Notes: generated by a model not told the origin, from the sequence alone. A stretch of DNA of 26,313 bases from Paramacrobiotus richtersi (GCA_034698045.1 JAQGAU010000561.1:1-26313); one strand, 5' to 3'; positions 12,157 to 23,488 are shown, counted from the stretch's first letter. Translations and numbers: made by a program.

Positions 12157-12974
12157 GCATATGTTCGATATGTACATTATAATGCAGGGCCTCGCGGTAA
12201 AATTAAACAAATATATCAGCTGGTTTTACATATTTATGTATCCGTTCAAGTACGAATTGGTTGCAGTTTTCTGCGGGTCCAGTTAATTAACTTAAGGTTC
12301 TGAAAAAAACTTCAGCTGGGAAAAGATTATAACATTGGATGATCGGACAGATTGGATAATTAGACCATACCCGGATGCAGTTATTCTAAACGTACACAAT
12401 ACCGTATACACAATACGTACTTACCACGACGAATACCACACACAGTATGTAGTCTATTTTTTAAGAGGTACAGACAGGTTCTGTCGTTTAAACAGAAGAT
12501 TCTTCCTGATAGTCGACTAATACGGTAGAGAGCTTCTTAAGGTCACCACCGCGCGGTCCTCGTGAATTACCGGGCGCATGATTGAATTTTGAACATTTAT
12601 AAATGAATGAATTTTTAATATAAATATCAAGCGACATATTCAATTACTGAACAGGTTTTAAAATTTTTACTGTTTCTTGAATTACCGTAGATGTATAAAT
12701 GAGGTCACTGCTGTTTACAAATTTCTTTGATTTGTTAGATTTAGAAACGCGAGTTTTAGTCAATTTCGCACAGCACATTCCCCCAAGGGTGGTAGACTAT
12801 TCTCAAGTCAAATGCCTTAAACCGATGTCAGTGAAATGAGTGAATTTGAAATCGCACATTCTTTTGTCTGGTTTTGAAAAACCTGCCTCTGCTGGAAGGT
12901 TCAAAACGATTCTGGATTCATATTGTTAATAATAATTGTCTGTGCTTTTATCACGTGTCGTGCGATTGACAATT
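12157..12974. promoter_or_regulatory. Divergent intergenic region (astacin / RMI1)
   Basis: About 820 bases between two head-to-head start codons. It should contain both promoters. The plus-strand open frames here (11966-12286 and 12335-12520) have no family resemblance, and I treat them as chance. The 7-base element TACCGTA/TACGGTA occurs three times (12400, 12521, 12683). Confidence 0.4.
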
Positions 12975-14798
12975 ATGCTACGTGTAAAGGCGCAGTTCAA
13001 TAAGGAAAAAATCACTCAGTCCGACCATGTGCTGTCCAAAGTGTACGACGCAGTGCTGTCAGAACATCCCAATGAAACCCGAGTAAACAGTTTGTTCGTT
13101 TATAGTCTTAACTCATGAGTTAATCTTTCTTTCAGTTTGCATGATGAATGAAAATGTACTGCTAGGTAGAAGTGATTTGCCTTGATTTATGGAAAATCAG
13201 CGACTTGCGACGATGGAACCTTCCGCCACAGCAGTCGTCTTTGGCCAGGTTAATGAAGTTCTCAGCACCCTCAACTAAAGCATTCGTGATCTCCGAATCG
13301 CTCATTCTGCAGGTAAATTTACTTAAGAAGCTTCGGCTTGTGCACTACATTTTGCTTATTTTCAGATCGATTTTGTCCGAGACATAAGCCGTCCAGCATA
13401 TCAACAACTGCAGAAAGTGATCTCTCGCTTTAGCGAAAATGTGCTGGTTTCCGACGATGCAGACGCTCAGTCTGCGACGAACAATAAATCGGTAAACAAA
13501 ATTAAAAAAAATTTACGTTTTTCTTGTAATTTTTGCCGTCCATAACATGAGAGGCTGTGAATCATGAATGCATGAGTATGTGAAAATGAAGTTTTTAGTT
13601 ATCGAAGTGAATTCGCATAATTATTGTCAGTCCTGTGGATATTTATTTAGAAACCCGAAAATAACGGAAAGCGCATGTTGATGATGGAATTAACAGACGG
13701 CGTCACAACTGTTCGAGGAATGGAATATGCACCCATCAGTCAGCTTAGCACTTCGACACCGCCCGGAGTAAAGGTACGGCATCACGAAAGCAACTGATTG
13801 TGAGAGGCTGTGTTATCTATACTGATTTCACATAACGTTTAATTTTTTAGCGCTAGTTTTTATTGAGTTGCAAGTGGCGTTGTTTCCACTAGGTGCGACT
13901 AATGCCTCCTATCACGTGCCGAAGAGGGATGCTGTTGTTAAAAGACGCGAACGTGCAGATTATCGGCGGAAGTGTGAAAGAACTGGGCTTGAAATACGCA
14001 CAGAAAAACGTTCTGGCGTCTGTACTGTAAGTGCTGACAAAAAGTACTGGATTGCATTTAATATGTACAAATAATTCGTAATAAAAAAAATAAAAAGTCG
14101 AATCAGATAGCAAAGTGCTTGGTATACCTTAGATTTTATTAAGTGAAGTATGAATTATTCCGATGTTTGCCGTTTATTTATATTTTAGTTGTAAAACAAA
14201 GCGGTTTATTTTTCAACTTAGGAGTAACTTTTCAGCAGCGTTAGATTACTCTCCGCGTTTATCAGTTATGCGACGGAGATTACAAAACTGGACTCTCTTT
14301 ACTGTTTTTGCGTCTTCTAATGTTTTGAATATTTTTGAATCTGATCTGCATCTTTTGATTAAATGACTTAAATTAACTACCAACCAGGAATCTCGATGGC
14401 GTGCAGTCTGTTCGGTTAAAAAAAATCTTCACTTTTCTCTTAATATGGTGAAAAATAAAGCAGCTCGAAAAACATTGTATTTTGACTATAGGAAAGGCAA
14501 AGACGGTTTCCTGGCTGAGATGGAGAAATCTGCACCTCCTTGCCCTCCTCCCGCAGCCCGAATTTCTCCTGCTCCGAACAACAACGCCCTGGTACCTAAC
14601 GTTGCACCTCAGGGAGGAAACAACGATTCCGATTTTGATGCAGAGGGCGACGCGTTGCTTGCGGCTGTTCCTATGGATGAATTTCTACCAATGGATTCCG
14701 TAGATACCGACCAGTTCCTGTCTCAGGCACTCGATGCCTACGAAGCGGAAAACCTAAACCGAAGTTCCGGCTCTACCGACAGCGTGATAATTTTATGA
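12975..14798 (+). CDS. RMI1: RecQ-mediated genome instability protein 1 (short form)
   Basis: Seven exons: 12975-13082, 13166-13312, 13366-13491, 13651-13773, 13893-14026, 14388-14414 and 14492-14798, giving about 323 residues. RMI1 is the OB-fold subunit of the BLM-topoisomerase III alpha-RMI dissolvasome that resolves double Holliday junctions. Seen: a short N-terminal helical part; then DFVRDISRPAYQQLQK, the entry to the OB fold; an acidic-polar insert about where human RMI1 has its topoisomerase-gating loop; then RMLMMELTDG, GMEYAPI, TPPGVKV, GMLLLKDANVQIIGGSV and YAQKNVL, which follow human RMI1 closely. The C-terminal 100 or so residues are Pro/Asn-rich then acidic (DEFLPMDSVDTDQFL). 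The second OB fold of vertebrate RMI1, which binds RMI2, is absent from this model. The 27-base exon 14388-14414 and the final exon are joined by phase and are less certain than the core. Confidence 0.85.
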
Positions 14799-15126
14799 TT
14801 CTCGTTTCAAATTATTCACTATCTTGATATTACTTCCAGAATTTCCATTTTTCTGTGCCTATTGACTTTCTGCACAATTTGTGTAGATCATGTATCTCAT
14901 TTTCGAATTTGTATTTGTTCAGTTTTACTTATGTACATAAATGATTTGTAATCGGAATACGATGAAAAAATCGGTATCAGTTGCGATCTTTCTTTTCAAA
15001 GGGAGCTTTTGGCAGCTTTCAAGGGCACACAACTTTTTCAGCTTGTTAATCCAGTGACAGACAAGTTTATAAAGATTAGCATTTCTACCGCAGATAATCA
15101 CGATAAGAGATACACCACAACTTGTT
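14799..15126. other. Gap between convergent RMI1 and MPP10
   Basis: About 330 bases holding both 3' UTRs. The reverse frame running 15536-14925 across it is a shadow of the MPP10 last exon. I see nothing else. Confidence 0.5.
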
Positions 15127-17588
15127 CTACAATTTGATCCGTTTTCCCGCGGCATTCTTTGCGTTATTTTTTCGCTTCTTATCTTTACCGTCTTTACGTG
15201 TCTGCATCTCCGCTTTGACGGTATCTTGTAATTTACTGAAAAATGCTGTGGATGATCCACCACTCTTTCCGGCTTGTTTCTCGCTCTTTTTCTCGGCAAC
15301 CTTATCCGTATCACGCTTCTTTTGCCGGTCACCTTTGAGTTTTTGAACCATTTTCTTCTTCCGACGGGCTCGCTTCTTATCGGTACTGGTGGCTTCTGTT
15401 GCGCCGGTGAGCTCATTTTTCCGCTTGGCCTGCACCTCCTCGGGAGCCAGCAACTGACCGGAGGATACAACAGACGGCTGAACTTCCTCCACGACAATGG
15501 TAGGCAGATTGTTAATAATCTTGATATCCGGTGCAACAGGTTTAGGGACGAAATGAAAGTTACTCAACGCATCCAGTTTAACAAACAATTCGTTCATGGC
15601 TTTGCGAATTTTTCGGTGCTCCTCTTTCTCCACTTGCTCGTTCGTCGCAATTTTCTTGAGGTACTCCTACAACAGCAGATACCACTCATGCACTGTCAGA
15701 TGACGAAACTCCTGAAGTGGTTAACGAAAGGAACTGTATGACTGCAATTGTTCAAAGTGACCGTTTCAGTACTGTACCGAATCTCAAAAATTATGTTGCG
15801 GGTGAAAACGCTGCTACAGATAAAAGTTTATAATTAACAACGAAAAGGAAACTAAAGCCAGTTTATATGTAAGAACGAACCGAAGTGAACACGGAAGAAA
15901 GAAAAACCAGGCATGTTCACCAGCCATTTAACAAAACTGTAACTCGAAACCAGTCTAATTTATGAATGTAATGGACATCACTTATCAAAACATCATAACA
16001 AAACCATAAACCGAATTCAGCACCAGTTAACCAGCAAACCCTTTCAGTGTGTTAAAACCAGAAACCTTTTCAGCTTCCACATTACGACATACCAAGCCTA
16101 TGTGAGGGTGCAACTGCTGCTACTTCTACACTTTATCCATGACTAACCTGTTCATAAGTTTGGCTCAGGCTCATTTTGGGCTTAGAATCATCCAGTACCA
16201 GTTTCTTTTTGTATTCATATGGATCGACATCTTTGGGCTTGACTTTTCTCTGAACATCGTCGAACGCCTTATCCTTGACTCTCTGGAGAATAAGGCTCTC
16301 CAAACTCTGCGTGACCTCCTCCGTAATGACAGGGGCTTGTCGTGTGACGTGGTCAAACTGGAGATATTCTTCCAATAACGAGTTTTCTGGCCGCTTACTG
16401 GCAGATATTTCACCGGTTAGCTGCCAGGGTCTTTCGGAAACGGCTTCTTCTTCCATTGACTTAATGTTGGCTTTGAGCTTCTCCTGGCGTTTTTCGAATG
16501 TGGATTTGGTTCCAGCCTTATCTTTTCCCTGCAGCTAAAAAACTACACATATAAAAACATTTACTAGTACTAGTCACAAAATAACATTACGTAATTTCTT
16601 ATTACGAAAGCCGCACCTTAAACTAAGCGGACAGTGCCGATTTTATTACGTATGAATGAAGTCGGTACACTTAGCTAAAGCCCAGATGTACAAGTTCTTT
16701 CTCGTATCAATCACATACCTCTCCAGCAGCATCATCGGGCGGTGGATCAAAGAATTCGGTATACTGGAAATCTTCCCGATCGCTTCCTTCATCGTCATCA
16801 TCCGCAGCAAAATAATCGATGCCATCATCTGGCATACCTTCATGTCTCTCATTTTCCAACAGATATTCGTTCATTTCTCCTAATTTGAAAAACTGATCAT
16901 CGACGACGCTCTTCGGGCCACTGTATGGTCGGTGAGGTAAATTGAATTTCACAGCGTTCTTTGGCTCCTCGTCTTCGTCATCGTCATCATCGGTGCCAGG
17001 TTCCGCAAAATCTTCACCAGATTCATGGTCTTGATCAACAAGATCGTCATCTTCGTCTTCATCCTCTTCGTCGGTTTCATTCCTGAGATTTCCAAACAAA
17101 TCCGCTGGCTCCTCTTCATCGCTCTCAATTCCCGATTCTATTTCTTCTGTCTTTTCGTGAACAGCTATAAACCGTATACCTTTATTCATTAAAATAACCA
17201 GCGTGCCACTGACTGACTTACCATCGGTCTGATGAATTTCGGACTCGGCGACCCCGAAAAACCCTTTGTCAGGCTCGACAAGAAGAGATGCTGCACTTTT
17301 TAGGACGGAATCCACACTGAGCCGGTTATCGGTCTCCAGCTGGATCCACACTTGCTCATCATCGAAAGAGTCTCCGGCAAGTAGTTCTGTGAGTTCGCTC
17401 GAATGGGGCAAATCATCCCTTGTGTGGACTAAATCAAAAATGCACTTGGCTACCTTCCGGAACCCAGACGATCTCTCTGACTTTCGTGACAGAAAATCCA
17501 CTGGATTGTTAGTAAGTCGTGCAAAGTCCTTTAACACAGGAGACAACTTATCAGCTGATAATCCTGCAATGTGGTTTTTTGTAGCCAT
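15127..17588 (-). CDS. MPHOSPH10: U3 snoRNP protein MPP10
   Basis: Four exons, 17588-17222, 17164-16719, 16534-16148 and 15666-15127, give 579 residues (human about 680). MPP10 is a scaffold of the small-subunit processome, with IMP3 and IMP4, needed for 18S rRNA maturation in the nucleolus. Seen in order: an N-terminal helical part; [12 protein letters not shown]; a long Asp/Glu-rich region (about 160-300) holding [29 protein letters not shown] and YTEFFDPP; then [29 protein letters not shown], the [13 protein letters not shown] segment, [10 protein letters not shown]; then [34 protein letters not shown] and [11 protein letters not shown], ending in a Lys-rich nucleolar-type tail. The match to the human protein is clear along the whole C-terminal half. 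The first intron (17221-17165) is 57 bases, a multiple of three, with no stop, so its removal rests on good splice sites rather than on frame. Confidence 0.93.
15667..16147 (-). other. Last intron of MPP10
   Basis: 481 bases, from donor CAG/GTTAGT to acceptor TTGTAG, phase 0, joining QTYEQ to [12 protein letters not shown] see no open frame or RNA gene inside it. Confidence 0.8.
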
Positions 17589-18424
17589 GTCTTCAGTTCG
17601 ATAAATTAAAATCCTTTAGGTTCGGCCACAAGAACAAAACGTTCGTTGACTGAAAGACAAAGTTAGTCGTTTTCTAAAAAATATATGGTAAACCTACTAA
17701 ACCATGCATATGCATGTCAAGGATTTGTACACCAGAGAAAGCCTGTCGAACGTGTAAACCATGCCGGCGATTACGTTAACAGTTCGGCTGACTGCTGCCG
17801 CCTGCCGACGGAAACTCTGAATCACCGGCATTTACAAAGAGGAAAACATACAACAAAAATCTGCACAAAATCTTCATGTTGGCCCGAATGCATAACCTGT
17901 TTTAAAAAATTCGAACGCTTAATAAATATAATTCTGAATTGTAAAAGTTCATGCATCAGCCAAAGGCTTGGGTAAAGACTTGCATGTGCAAAAGCTGGTA
18001 TGGCTCCAAACATTTTGTGAAGCTGCTATCGATAATGTTTTACGGATACGTAATTCGCTTACGTAGGACAGTGTCATAAACGTTAAGCGAGGTTTTGACC
18101 TTTGCACACCGTGTGCAGTTTGATATCGACAAACTGCCGGTCACGAGGAACTAACCGTGTATTAATTAGGTACGAATCACATAATACATGTGATGACTGT
18201 AATCAGGATCCATATTAGTGCACCGGTCGGAATGGTGATCATGAAGCTGCAGGACAATGGCTCCTATCATTATTTTTTATCAACATTTCTCTTTTATACA
18301 ACGGAGACAAACGCTCAGCAGTCAAGCTGTTGGTGTTCTCAAATAAAGTCTCATGCGTTGCATTGTGCGCTCTATTACTGTAAGTTCGATTAATTCCGTT
18401 TTACTGGTTTATTTTATATCAGCC
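17589..18424. promoter_or_regulatory. Divergent intergenic region (MPP10 / first vanin-like gene)
   Basis: About 840 bases between head-to-head start codons. From about 18190 to 18424 it is clearly similar to 23255-23488, the sequence before the second vanin-like gene (shared blocks CACCGGTC, AAAGTCTCATGCGT, TTAATTCCGTTT and the TATATCAGCCATG around the start). It therefore marks the left end of the duplicated block and probably holds the promoter. The plus frame 17685-17975 has no recognisable product. Confidence 0.5.
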
Positions 18425-19999
18425 ATGAATTCGAAAGCCGCTGCATTCTTTTCCTGTGGTTCGTTAAGAATTCGATTTGTTTTCTGCTTGATATTTTGTA
18501 TAGTTGCTGGTATTCCGACGAACGGATTGAATCTGCGCACGTTGACTAATTATACAGTTGCTGTTTACGAGCACAAACCGATGGGATCTCCGGCGGATTC
18601 TCCCGTAAAATTGATGCTAAAAAATGTGCGCGCCTACAAGACGGCTGCAACAAAAGCTGCTGTAGAGGGTGCGAAGCTAATTGTTTTCCCAGGTAAGAAG
18701 TCTCGCTTATACTCGATAACTTTCTAACGCAGAATTAGGTGTTTTCTAATATTTGCAGAATACGGTCTATACTCTACGGCAAGTTACTCGTCCAGAAATC
18801 AGCTCCAAAAATATTTACAAGCGATCCCGAAACCCTTTATCCCTTGTGAATTCAGTCCAGTCCCAGGAAGCGAGATAATAACAGAACTTTCCTGTATAGC
18901 AAAAACCAACCGTATTCATATTGTGGCCAATGTGGGCACCATTCATTGGTGTAACCATACTCGTACAGGAAGCAACTGTCCACCCGACGGACGTTTCCAG
19001 TATAACACCAATATCGTTTTCAGCGATAACGGGACCATTCAGGCAGTCTATCACAAGTACAACCTCTTCGGAGAGCGGTTCTTTGACAAACCGCCCCTGG
19101 AGTATGTGACCTTTGCAATCGAAGGGCGTGTCTTCGGCGTGGGAACGTGCTTTGACCTTTTACAAAGCGACCCACTGCTGTACTTGGCAGGGGAAAAACT
19201 GGTGGATGCCATTGTGCTCCCTAGTTTGTGGTTCAACAGAATTCCATTTTTGGGTTTATACGAAATTGCCGAAGGATGGGCGGTTCAGAACGGAGTCAAC
19301 CTGCTTGTCGCCAATATACACAATCCAGTTACTGCACATGTTGGAAGTGGCATTTTTGGACCCAGTGGTGTGATTAACTACACTTACGTGACTGATGTTA
19401 GCTCCGATGGTCAGCTGGTTATTGCCACGCTTCCGGCTCGCATCCACCGAAGACGGGAACCTAAGACAGCGACGATGCTTGGGGCGGATTCTATGGCTAA
19501 AGCAAACCACAGGAGTGTTTTTCGCACATTAACGAACGGAGATGTGCTTCAATATACTGCGCTGCAACCAGGAATAAAGCAAACCATCAGCATTTGCGAC
19601 GCATATCTTTGCTGTCTGCTGAATTATTCGAACTCAGGTGAAATAAATACGAGGGGATTTTTCGCATTAGGAGTATTTAATGGACTGCATACGGAGAACT
19701 ACACTTTGTATAACGAGGTGTGTTCTGTGGTGCGCTGTTCAGACGAGCAGCACTGTGGGGACGGTATTTCGGTGGCATCAGCTGGACTATCTGATTTATC
19801 CCTTACGGGAAGTTTTTCGCCCGAAACCTATGCTTATCCAACAGTTTTAGTGGACAATGCACTGCTAGCGGATGCTGGTCAATGGAGATACGATCATTTT
19901 TCACGATCGTTACACAGCCACGACGCACTTAGAAAACTCGAGAAAATGCTGGTGTTCGGATTATACGGTCGGAACTATGCCAAAGATTTAAAAAACTGA
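18425..19999 (+). CDS. Secreted biotinidase/vanin-type amidohydrolase, copy 1
   Basis: Two exons, 18425-18692 and 18759-19999, with a 66-base phase-1 intron, give 502 residues (human vanin-1 513, biotinidase 543). Family members are extracellular nitrilase-fold enzymes that hydrolyse pantetheine to pantothenate and cysteamine, or biocytin to biotin. Seen: a hydrophobic signal segment (about 15-31); the nitrilase catalytic triad as E90 (VFPEYGL), K189 (YHKYNLFGE) and C220 (GVGTCFDLL); several N-glycosylation sites (NYT, NGT); and a C-terminal half with Cys pairs (SICDAYLCCLLNY, VCSVVRCSDEQHCGDG). No C-terminal hydrophobic GPI signal is visible, so it is probably fully secreted. An in-frame ATG at 18353 exists, but copy 2 lacks it, which favours 18425. 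The substrate cannot be told from the sequence. Confidence 0.9.
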
Positions 20000-20488
20000 A
20001 AAGTTTATGCTCAACATAGTAAACCTGTACCTACGTACAATGCGAAAGTCGGTCTGCGGTGTATACAGCTTTCTACATCGCAGTGCAAAGCTTAATTAAA
20101 TGTTGTTTTGAATCTTTTGATTTAAAGTTTAAAAGTAAGTGATGATGACACGGGGCAGCAGACCGTGTCAGATTTCAGGTTCATGATCTGTAATTGTATT
20201 GCCTATGTGCTTGTACTGTATATTAATTTTTGAGTTTTGCTGTGTTGTTGTTGCTAGTTATGCATATTGCGCATTTTGCTGTAGCTTGAAACTGTGAAAA
20301 GGAGTACTTGAATAAGTAAATCATTAACAAGAAAGGGTAGTTGCAGATAAATGAACAGAACAAAAAATGGACCTACTGGACAGTCTGTTTTATAGCATTC
20401 GTACTTTCAGTAATAAGTTAAAAGAAATTATCGAAGATGTTACAGTTAGCTGTTAATTTCAGGGAGTGGCATGTTCTTTGCTTTGCCA

Positions 20489-20510
20489 TATATAAACGGC
20501 CATTACTGTG
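20489..20510 (+). promoter_or_regulatory. TATA-type promoter element 1
   Basis: TATATAAAC followed by GGCCATTACTG. The same arrangement recurs 576 bases downstream. It could be an upstream promoter for the DUF1917-like gene or for an unannotated transcript. Confidence 0.35.
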
Positions 20511-21064
20511 ATTATAAAGGGTATAAATGAAGATTCAAACTTGAACCGATTTCAAAAACCAATCAAACCAATTTTAAATCACAATCACACGGTGTCACGT
20601 AATCAACACTGGCATTTCAAATCAAGCATTTCAACGTCATTCAAATCAAGTTCCAAATGACATCAAAATGCCCAAAACTTCTTCTTGATTTCATCCCTAG
20701 AATTATGTGTCCTGCAACTGCATTATTTGTGCAGCTGGTCAGTTTTTGGGAATTTCTGTCGCGTTAGTTTAAATCACGGTCGGGCACTGATGCGGACCAG
20801 GTACAAACTAGGCAACTACGTACCAACACGATCATCTGTTTTGATACAATTCTTCGGTAGCGACCTTTGAGAACGTAACAGATTCCAGTGCAACGCTTCC
20901 TTGAGGCAGGCACTTGGACCTTGTACTGGAGATACCACACGCACCTTCTGTCCCAAAAAAACAAATGAGCAGGTTGTGCGATTGTGGCGGGAGTGTTGTT
21001 AACTGCAGGCATTCATGAACGTATAGCGTGCCACAGTGTACGGTGCATATTTTCTGGCAACGGC

Positions 21065-21086
21065 TATATAAACAGACCATTTCTGC
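21065..21086 (+). promoter_or_regulatory. TATA-type promoter element 2
   Basis: TATATAAAC followed by AGACCATTTCTG, 272 bases before the ATG of the first DUF1917-like gene. It is similar to the element at 20489 in both the TATA core and the flanking bases. Confidence 0.4.
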
Positions 21087-21336
21087 ATTTATTTGTATTC
21101 ATATAAGTAAGCTGATTATCAGTTACGATTTGGATTTTGTACATGTGTGGATAGTCTTGATTTGTCTGTAGTCAGTTTGTTGCAAATAATTGCCAGTTAC
21201 CATATATATAGTGCGAAACGGCGAATGAATCTTTGTGAAATTATTAATTCGCACTATGTTCATTGTTTTTATTGCAAACGTTCTGTGCCTATCGTGCTAG
21301 CCTGAGAGCGCACAAGCAAATTTCAAAGTTTTTGGA

Positions 21337-21939
21337 ATGGCAGCAGAAAGTGACAATTCGGACTGCGATATTTTGCCAGTTGATCACGACGAGCGTCCAA
21401 GTCAGACTCTTGATAAAGAGTGGATCACTAAAACCATAAACCGGGAATGCTCCCGAGGGGGCAAGTGGATGATGTTCTTCCCCGAAGATGACATTGATCA
21501 AAAATGGACGGAATTAAAAGAACTAATCGCAAAAGGAGTTTTTGCCGGAAGTGGCGTCCATTCGATTGCGAGCAGTACCCAAAAAGGCCAACAAGTCAAA
21601 CAAAGCACACCTGGCACTGGTGGCAGCGACTACGTCATCTGTTTCTTATGTGGACCACCGGACGACGAGGAGCGTGTCAAGAACGTGGGAAGAAACATTC
21701 TCCATCATTTCGAACCTGCCAGTTCCGTGGGATCCATTTATTATAAAACCGAGGAGCAGTCCGAGTCTGGTAACCGACAAAGCGGTCAGAAAGTAAACCA
21801 TCAATACAAACTCGACGGCGTTCTGACATGGACTAGGAAGTGGAACTTATTAGTTCTGTTATGTACTATATTTAATTATAATTACTGCATGAGTGGATCC
21901 GTACACAAGTCATGCAGTTTATCTGCTATTATTGTATAA
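21337..21939 (+). CDS. DUF1917 / C11orf68 (BLES03)-like protein, copy 1
   Basis: A single exon of 200 residues. The acidic N-terminus (about 30 residues) is followed by RGGKWMMFFPEDDIDQKWTE, then an AKGVFAGSG segment, SDYVICFLCGPPDDEERVKNV, and IYYKTEEQSESGN. The pattern (a Lys-Trp-Met strand, Asp-x-x-Trp helix, Val-Ile-Cys strand and Tyr-Lys-Thr strand) resembles the DUF1917 family, whose human member C11orf68/BLES03 has an eIF4E-like fold and no firmly known role. The resemblance is by motif only, so the call is moderate. Compared with copy 2, the reading frame runs about 28 codons past the homologous stop and adds a hydrophobic tail (LLVLLCTIF...). Confidence 0.6.
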   Translation: MAAESDNSDCDILPVDHDERPSQTLDKEWITKTINRECSRGGKWMMFFPEDDIDQKWTELKELIAKGVFAGSGVHSIASSTQKGQQVKQSTPGTGGSDYVICFLCGPPDDEERVKNVGRNILHHFEPASSVGSIYYKTEEQSESGNRQSGQKVNHQYKLDGVLTWTRKWNLLVLLCTIFNYNYCMSGSVHKSCSLSAIIV

Positions 21940-23119
21940 GGAATTTACCATTTCCAGCTTGCCAGTCATATTTGTTCTTTTGTTTTACAGGATTTTGCAA
22001 GCTAAAAGCGTAAGCGGCTTCTTGTAAAAGACAACTGTACGTACTGTTTTTGTTAACGCTCAAATAGTAAATTGACAAACTGAAACCAACAAGTAAACCA
22101 TAAACCAGCCGGTGGTCGGTATAACTAAGCAGTGCTAGCGCATGAGAAAACAAATTTTCGATCGATAAACTTGCATCAGATTCGGATTCTGAGTGACACT
22201 TTTTCTCATATTGCGGTTCATAACTGCTTCAAATTTAAAGCGTCCATATTCCCTTTATTAGCGAAATTAAAGCCGCAGCATTACCACGATCCAGCGCTTC
22301 AAGACTACCAAATTAAAACATACGTTAAATGTGCAAAACGTCAAGAAGCTTAAGCAACCAAAATTATTGCCGGATACTTGTTAACGTGTGGGTAAAGTAC
22401 CCAAAACAGAGAGGCTGCATTACCCTACATGTCCATAATTATTCTAAATCTAAAACATAAATCGAATCTGATTAATCAAAATTAGATATATGGCGACTGC
22501 GGCTGTTGCAAGTTGTTGTTTCGAAATTTGATACCGAGCAAGCTTTGTTATAAAATTGCGAACTATAAGTACATAACATTATCGTAATATTGGCTAGATG
22601 ATATTTGCACAGATATTTCAGTGTTCGAATTCCCTGTCTGCTTCAAAGCAGCTACCAAGATCATAATTATAGCAGTTGTTACTTTCCATACGAATTACAA
22701 TAATGTATTTTGTCAACGGTGTACAACCTGGAAGAAATGGTGACAGTTACCATTCTTGTGGTCTATAAAACTATATAATAAAAGTAGTCTTTTATATATA
22801 TGCTGCACGAGCCAGTGCTGTTGCACAACAGTTGCATGCGTCTGCCGGTCAAGGAAGACGAGTCACGTTTCTAGAAAACTAACAATATATAATCATGCAG
22901 CTGGAAATTTAAAGTGCTGCATCGATAGCAGGTTGTGGATATATTTACTTCCATACTTTGTAAAGTAATCATAATACATAAAAAAACAGACTTTCGAGTG
23001 CGATTTATGCTGCAGTGCTGGACCGAAACATTCATAACATTCATTGGAATTGAACTATCATTGTCATTACCGAAACTACATTTAATTTTTTACGATTAAG
23101 CAAACGTGTAAGTATAACA
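21940..23119. other. Spacer between the two duplicated units
   Basis: About 1.2 kb, AT-rich, with only short unrelated open frames (for example 22132-22353 and 22756-22968) that I do not accept as genes. I recognise no repeat family or RNA gene. The second unit's homology begins only near 23255. Confidence 0.5.
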
Positions 23120-23248
23120 ATGAGTACTGTCAACACTGTCAACACCGTGGCTGCATTTAATATGGTAACGTTTCCGGGAGTCTCAAACATCAGTTCACCG
23201 GCGGTATTGTACCTCCGCACATACGCTTACCTTCCAAAGACGATCTGA
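23120..23248 (+). other. Small open frame of 42 codons, doubtful
   Basis: The ATG at 23120 sits in a favourable context (ACAATGAG). The frame encodes a short peptide with an NTVNTV repeat and no family resemblance. It ends just before the region homologous to the first vanin-like promoter. It could be a chance frame, an unannotated 5' exon, or the remnant of a gene at the duplication junction. Confidence 0.2.
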
Positions 23249-23254
23249 TTTCGC

Positions 23255-23488
23255 ACTGCTGATCGTTATCCATGCTGCACCGGTCCGAATGGCGAAGCTA
23301 CAGTAAAATATTTTCTATCATAACTTCATCAACATTTCCCTTTATTAAACGCAGACAAACGATCAACAGACACACTAAAAGCTATTAGTTTTGTGAAATT
23401 AAAGTCTCATGCGTCCAAGTGTGTGTTCTGTTAACGATAAGCCCTCTTAATTCCGTTTCACTGCTTTATTTATTTATTTATATCAGCC
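23255..23488 (+). promoter_or_regulatory. Promoter / 5' UTR of vanin-like copy 2, homologous to 18190-18424
   Basis: This is similar to the sequence before copy 1 right up to the ATG, with small indels. One difference is a TTTA microsatellite at 23466-23482: four units here against a single unit plus TTTTA in copy 1 (near 18406). Confidence 0.55.

Larger units (their letters stand above)
20000..21336. other. Long spacer between copy-1 vanin-like and DUF1917-like genes
   Basis: 1,337 bases against about 500 in the second unit, so this unit has several hundred extra bases. Two nearly matching TATA-type elements lie at 20489 and 21065. Around 20570-20660 there is AC-rich sequence with short imperfect repeats of a CATTTCAA/CAAATCAAG kind. 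Minus-strand frames at 20764-21080 have no family resemblance. I see no transposon protein. Confidence 0.45.

Noticed and set aside
14925..15536. 203-codon reverse frame
   Set aside because: It is a shadow of the MPP10 last exon in another frame of the same strand.
17685..17975. 96-codon plus frame near the MPP10 start
   Set aside because: It has no homology and no splice context, and it lies in the divergent promoter region.
20764..21080. Two overlapping reverse frames of 82 codons each
   Set aside because: Neither has a recognisable motif. They sit in the expanded spacer and may be decayed or chance sequence.
22132..22968. Short plus frames in the spacer between duplicated units
   Set aside because: They are low-complexity, AT-rich, have no homology, and have no counterpart elsewhere in the block.
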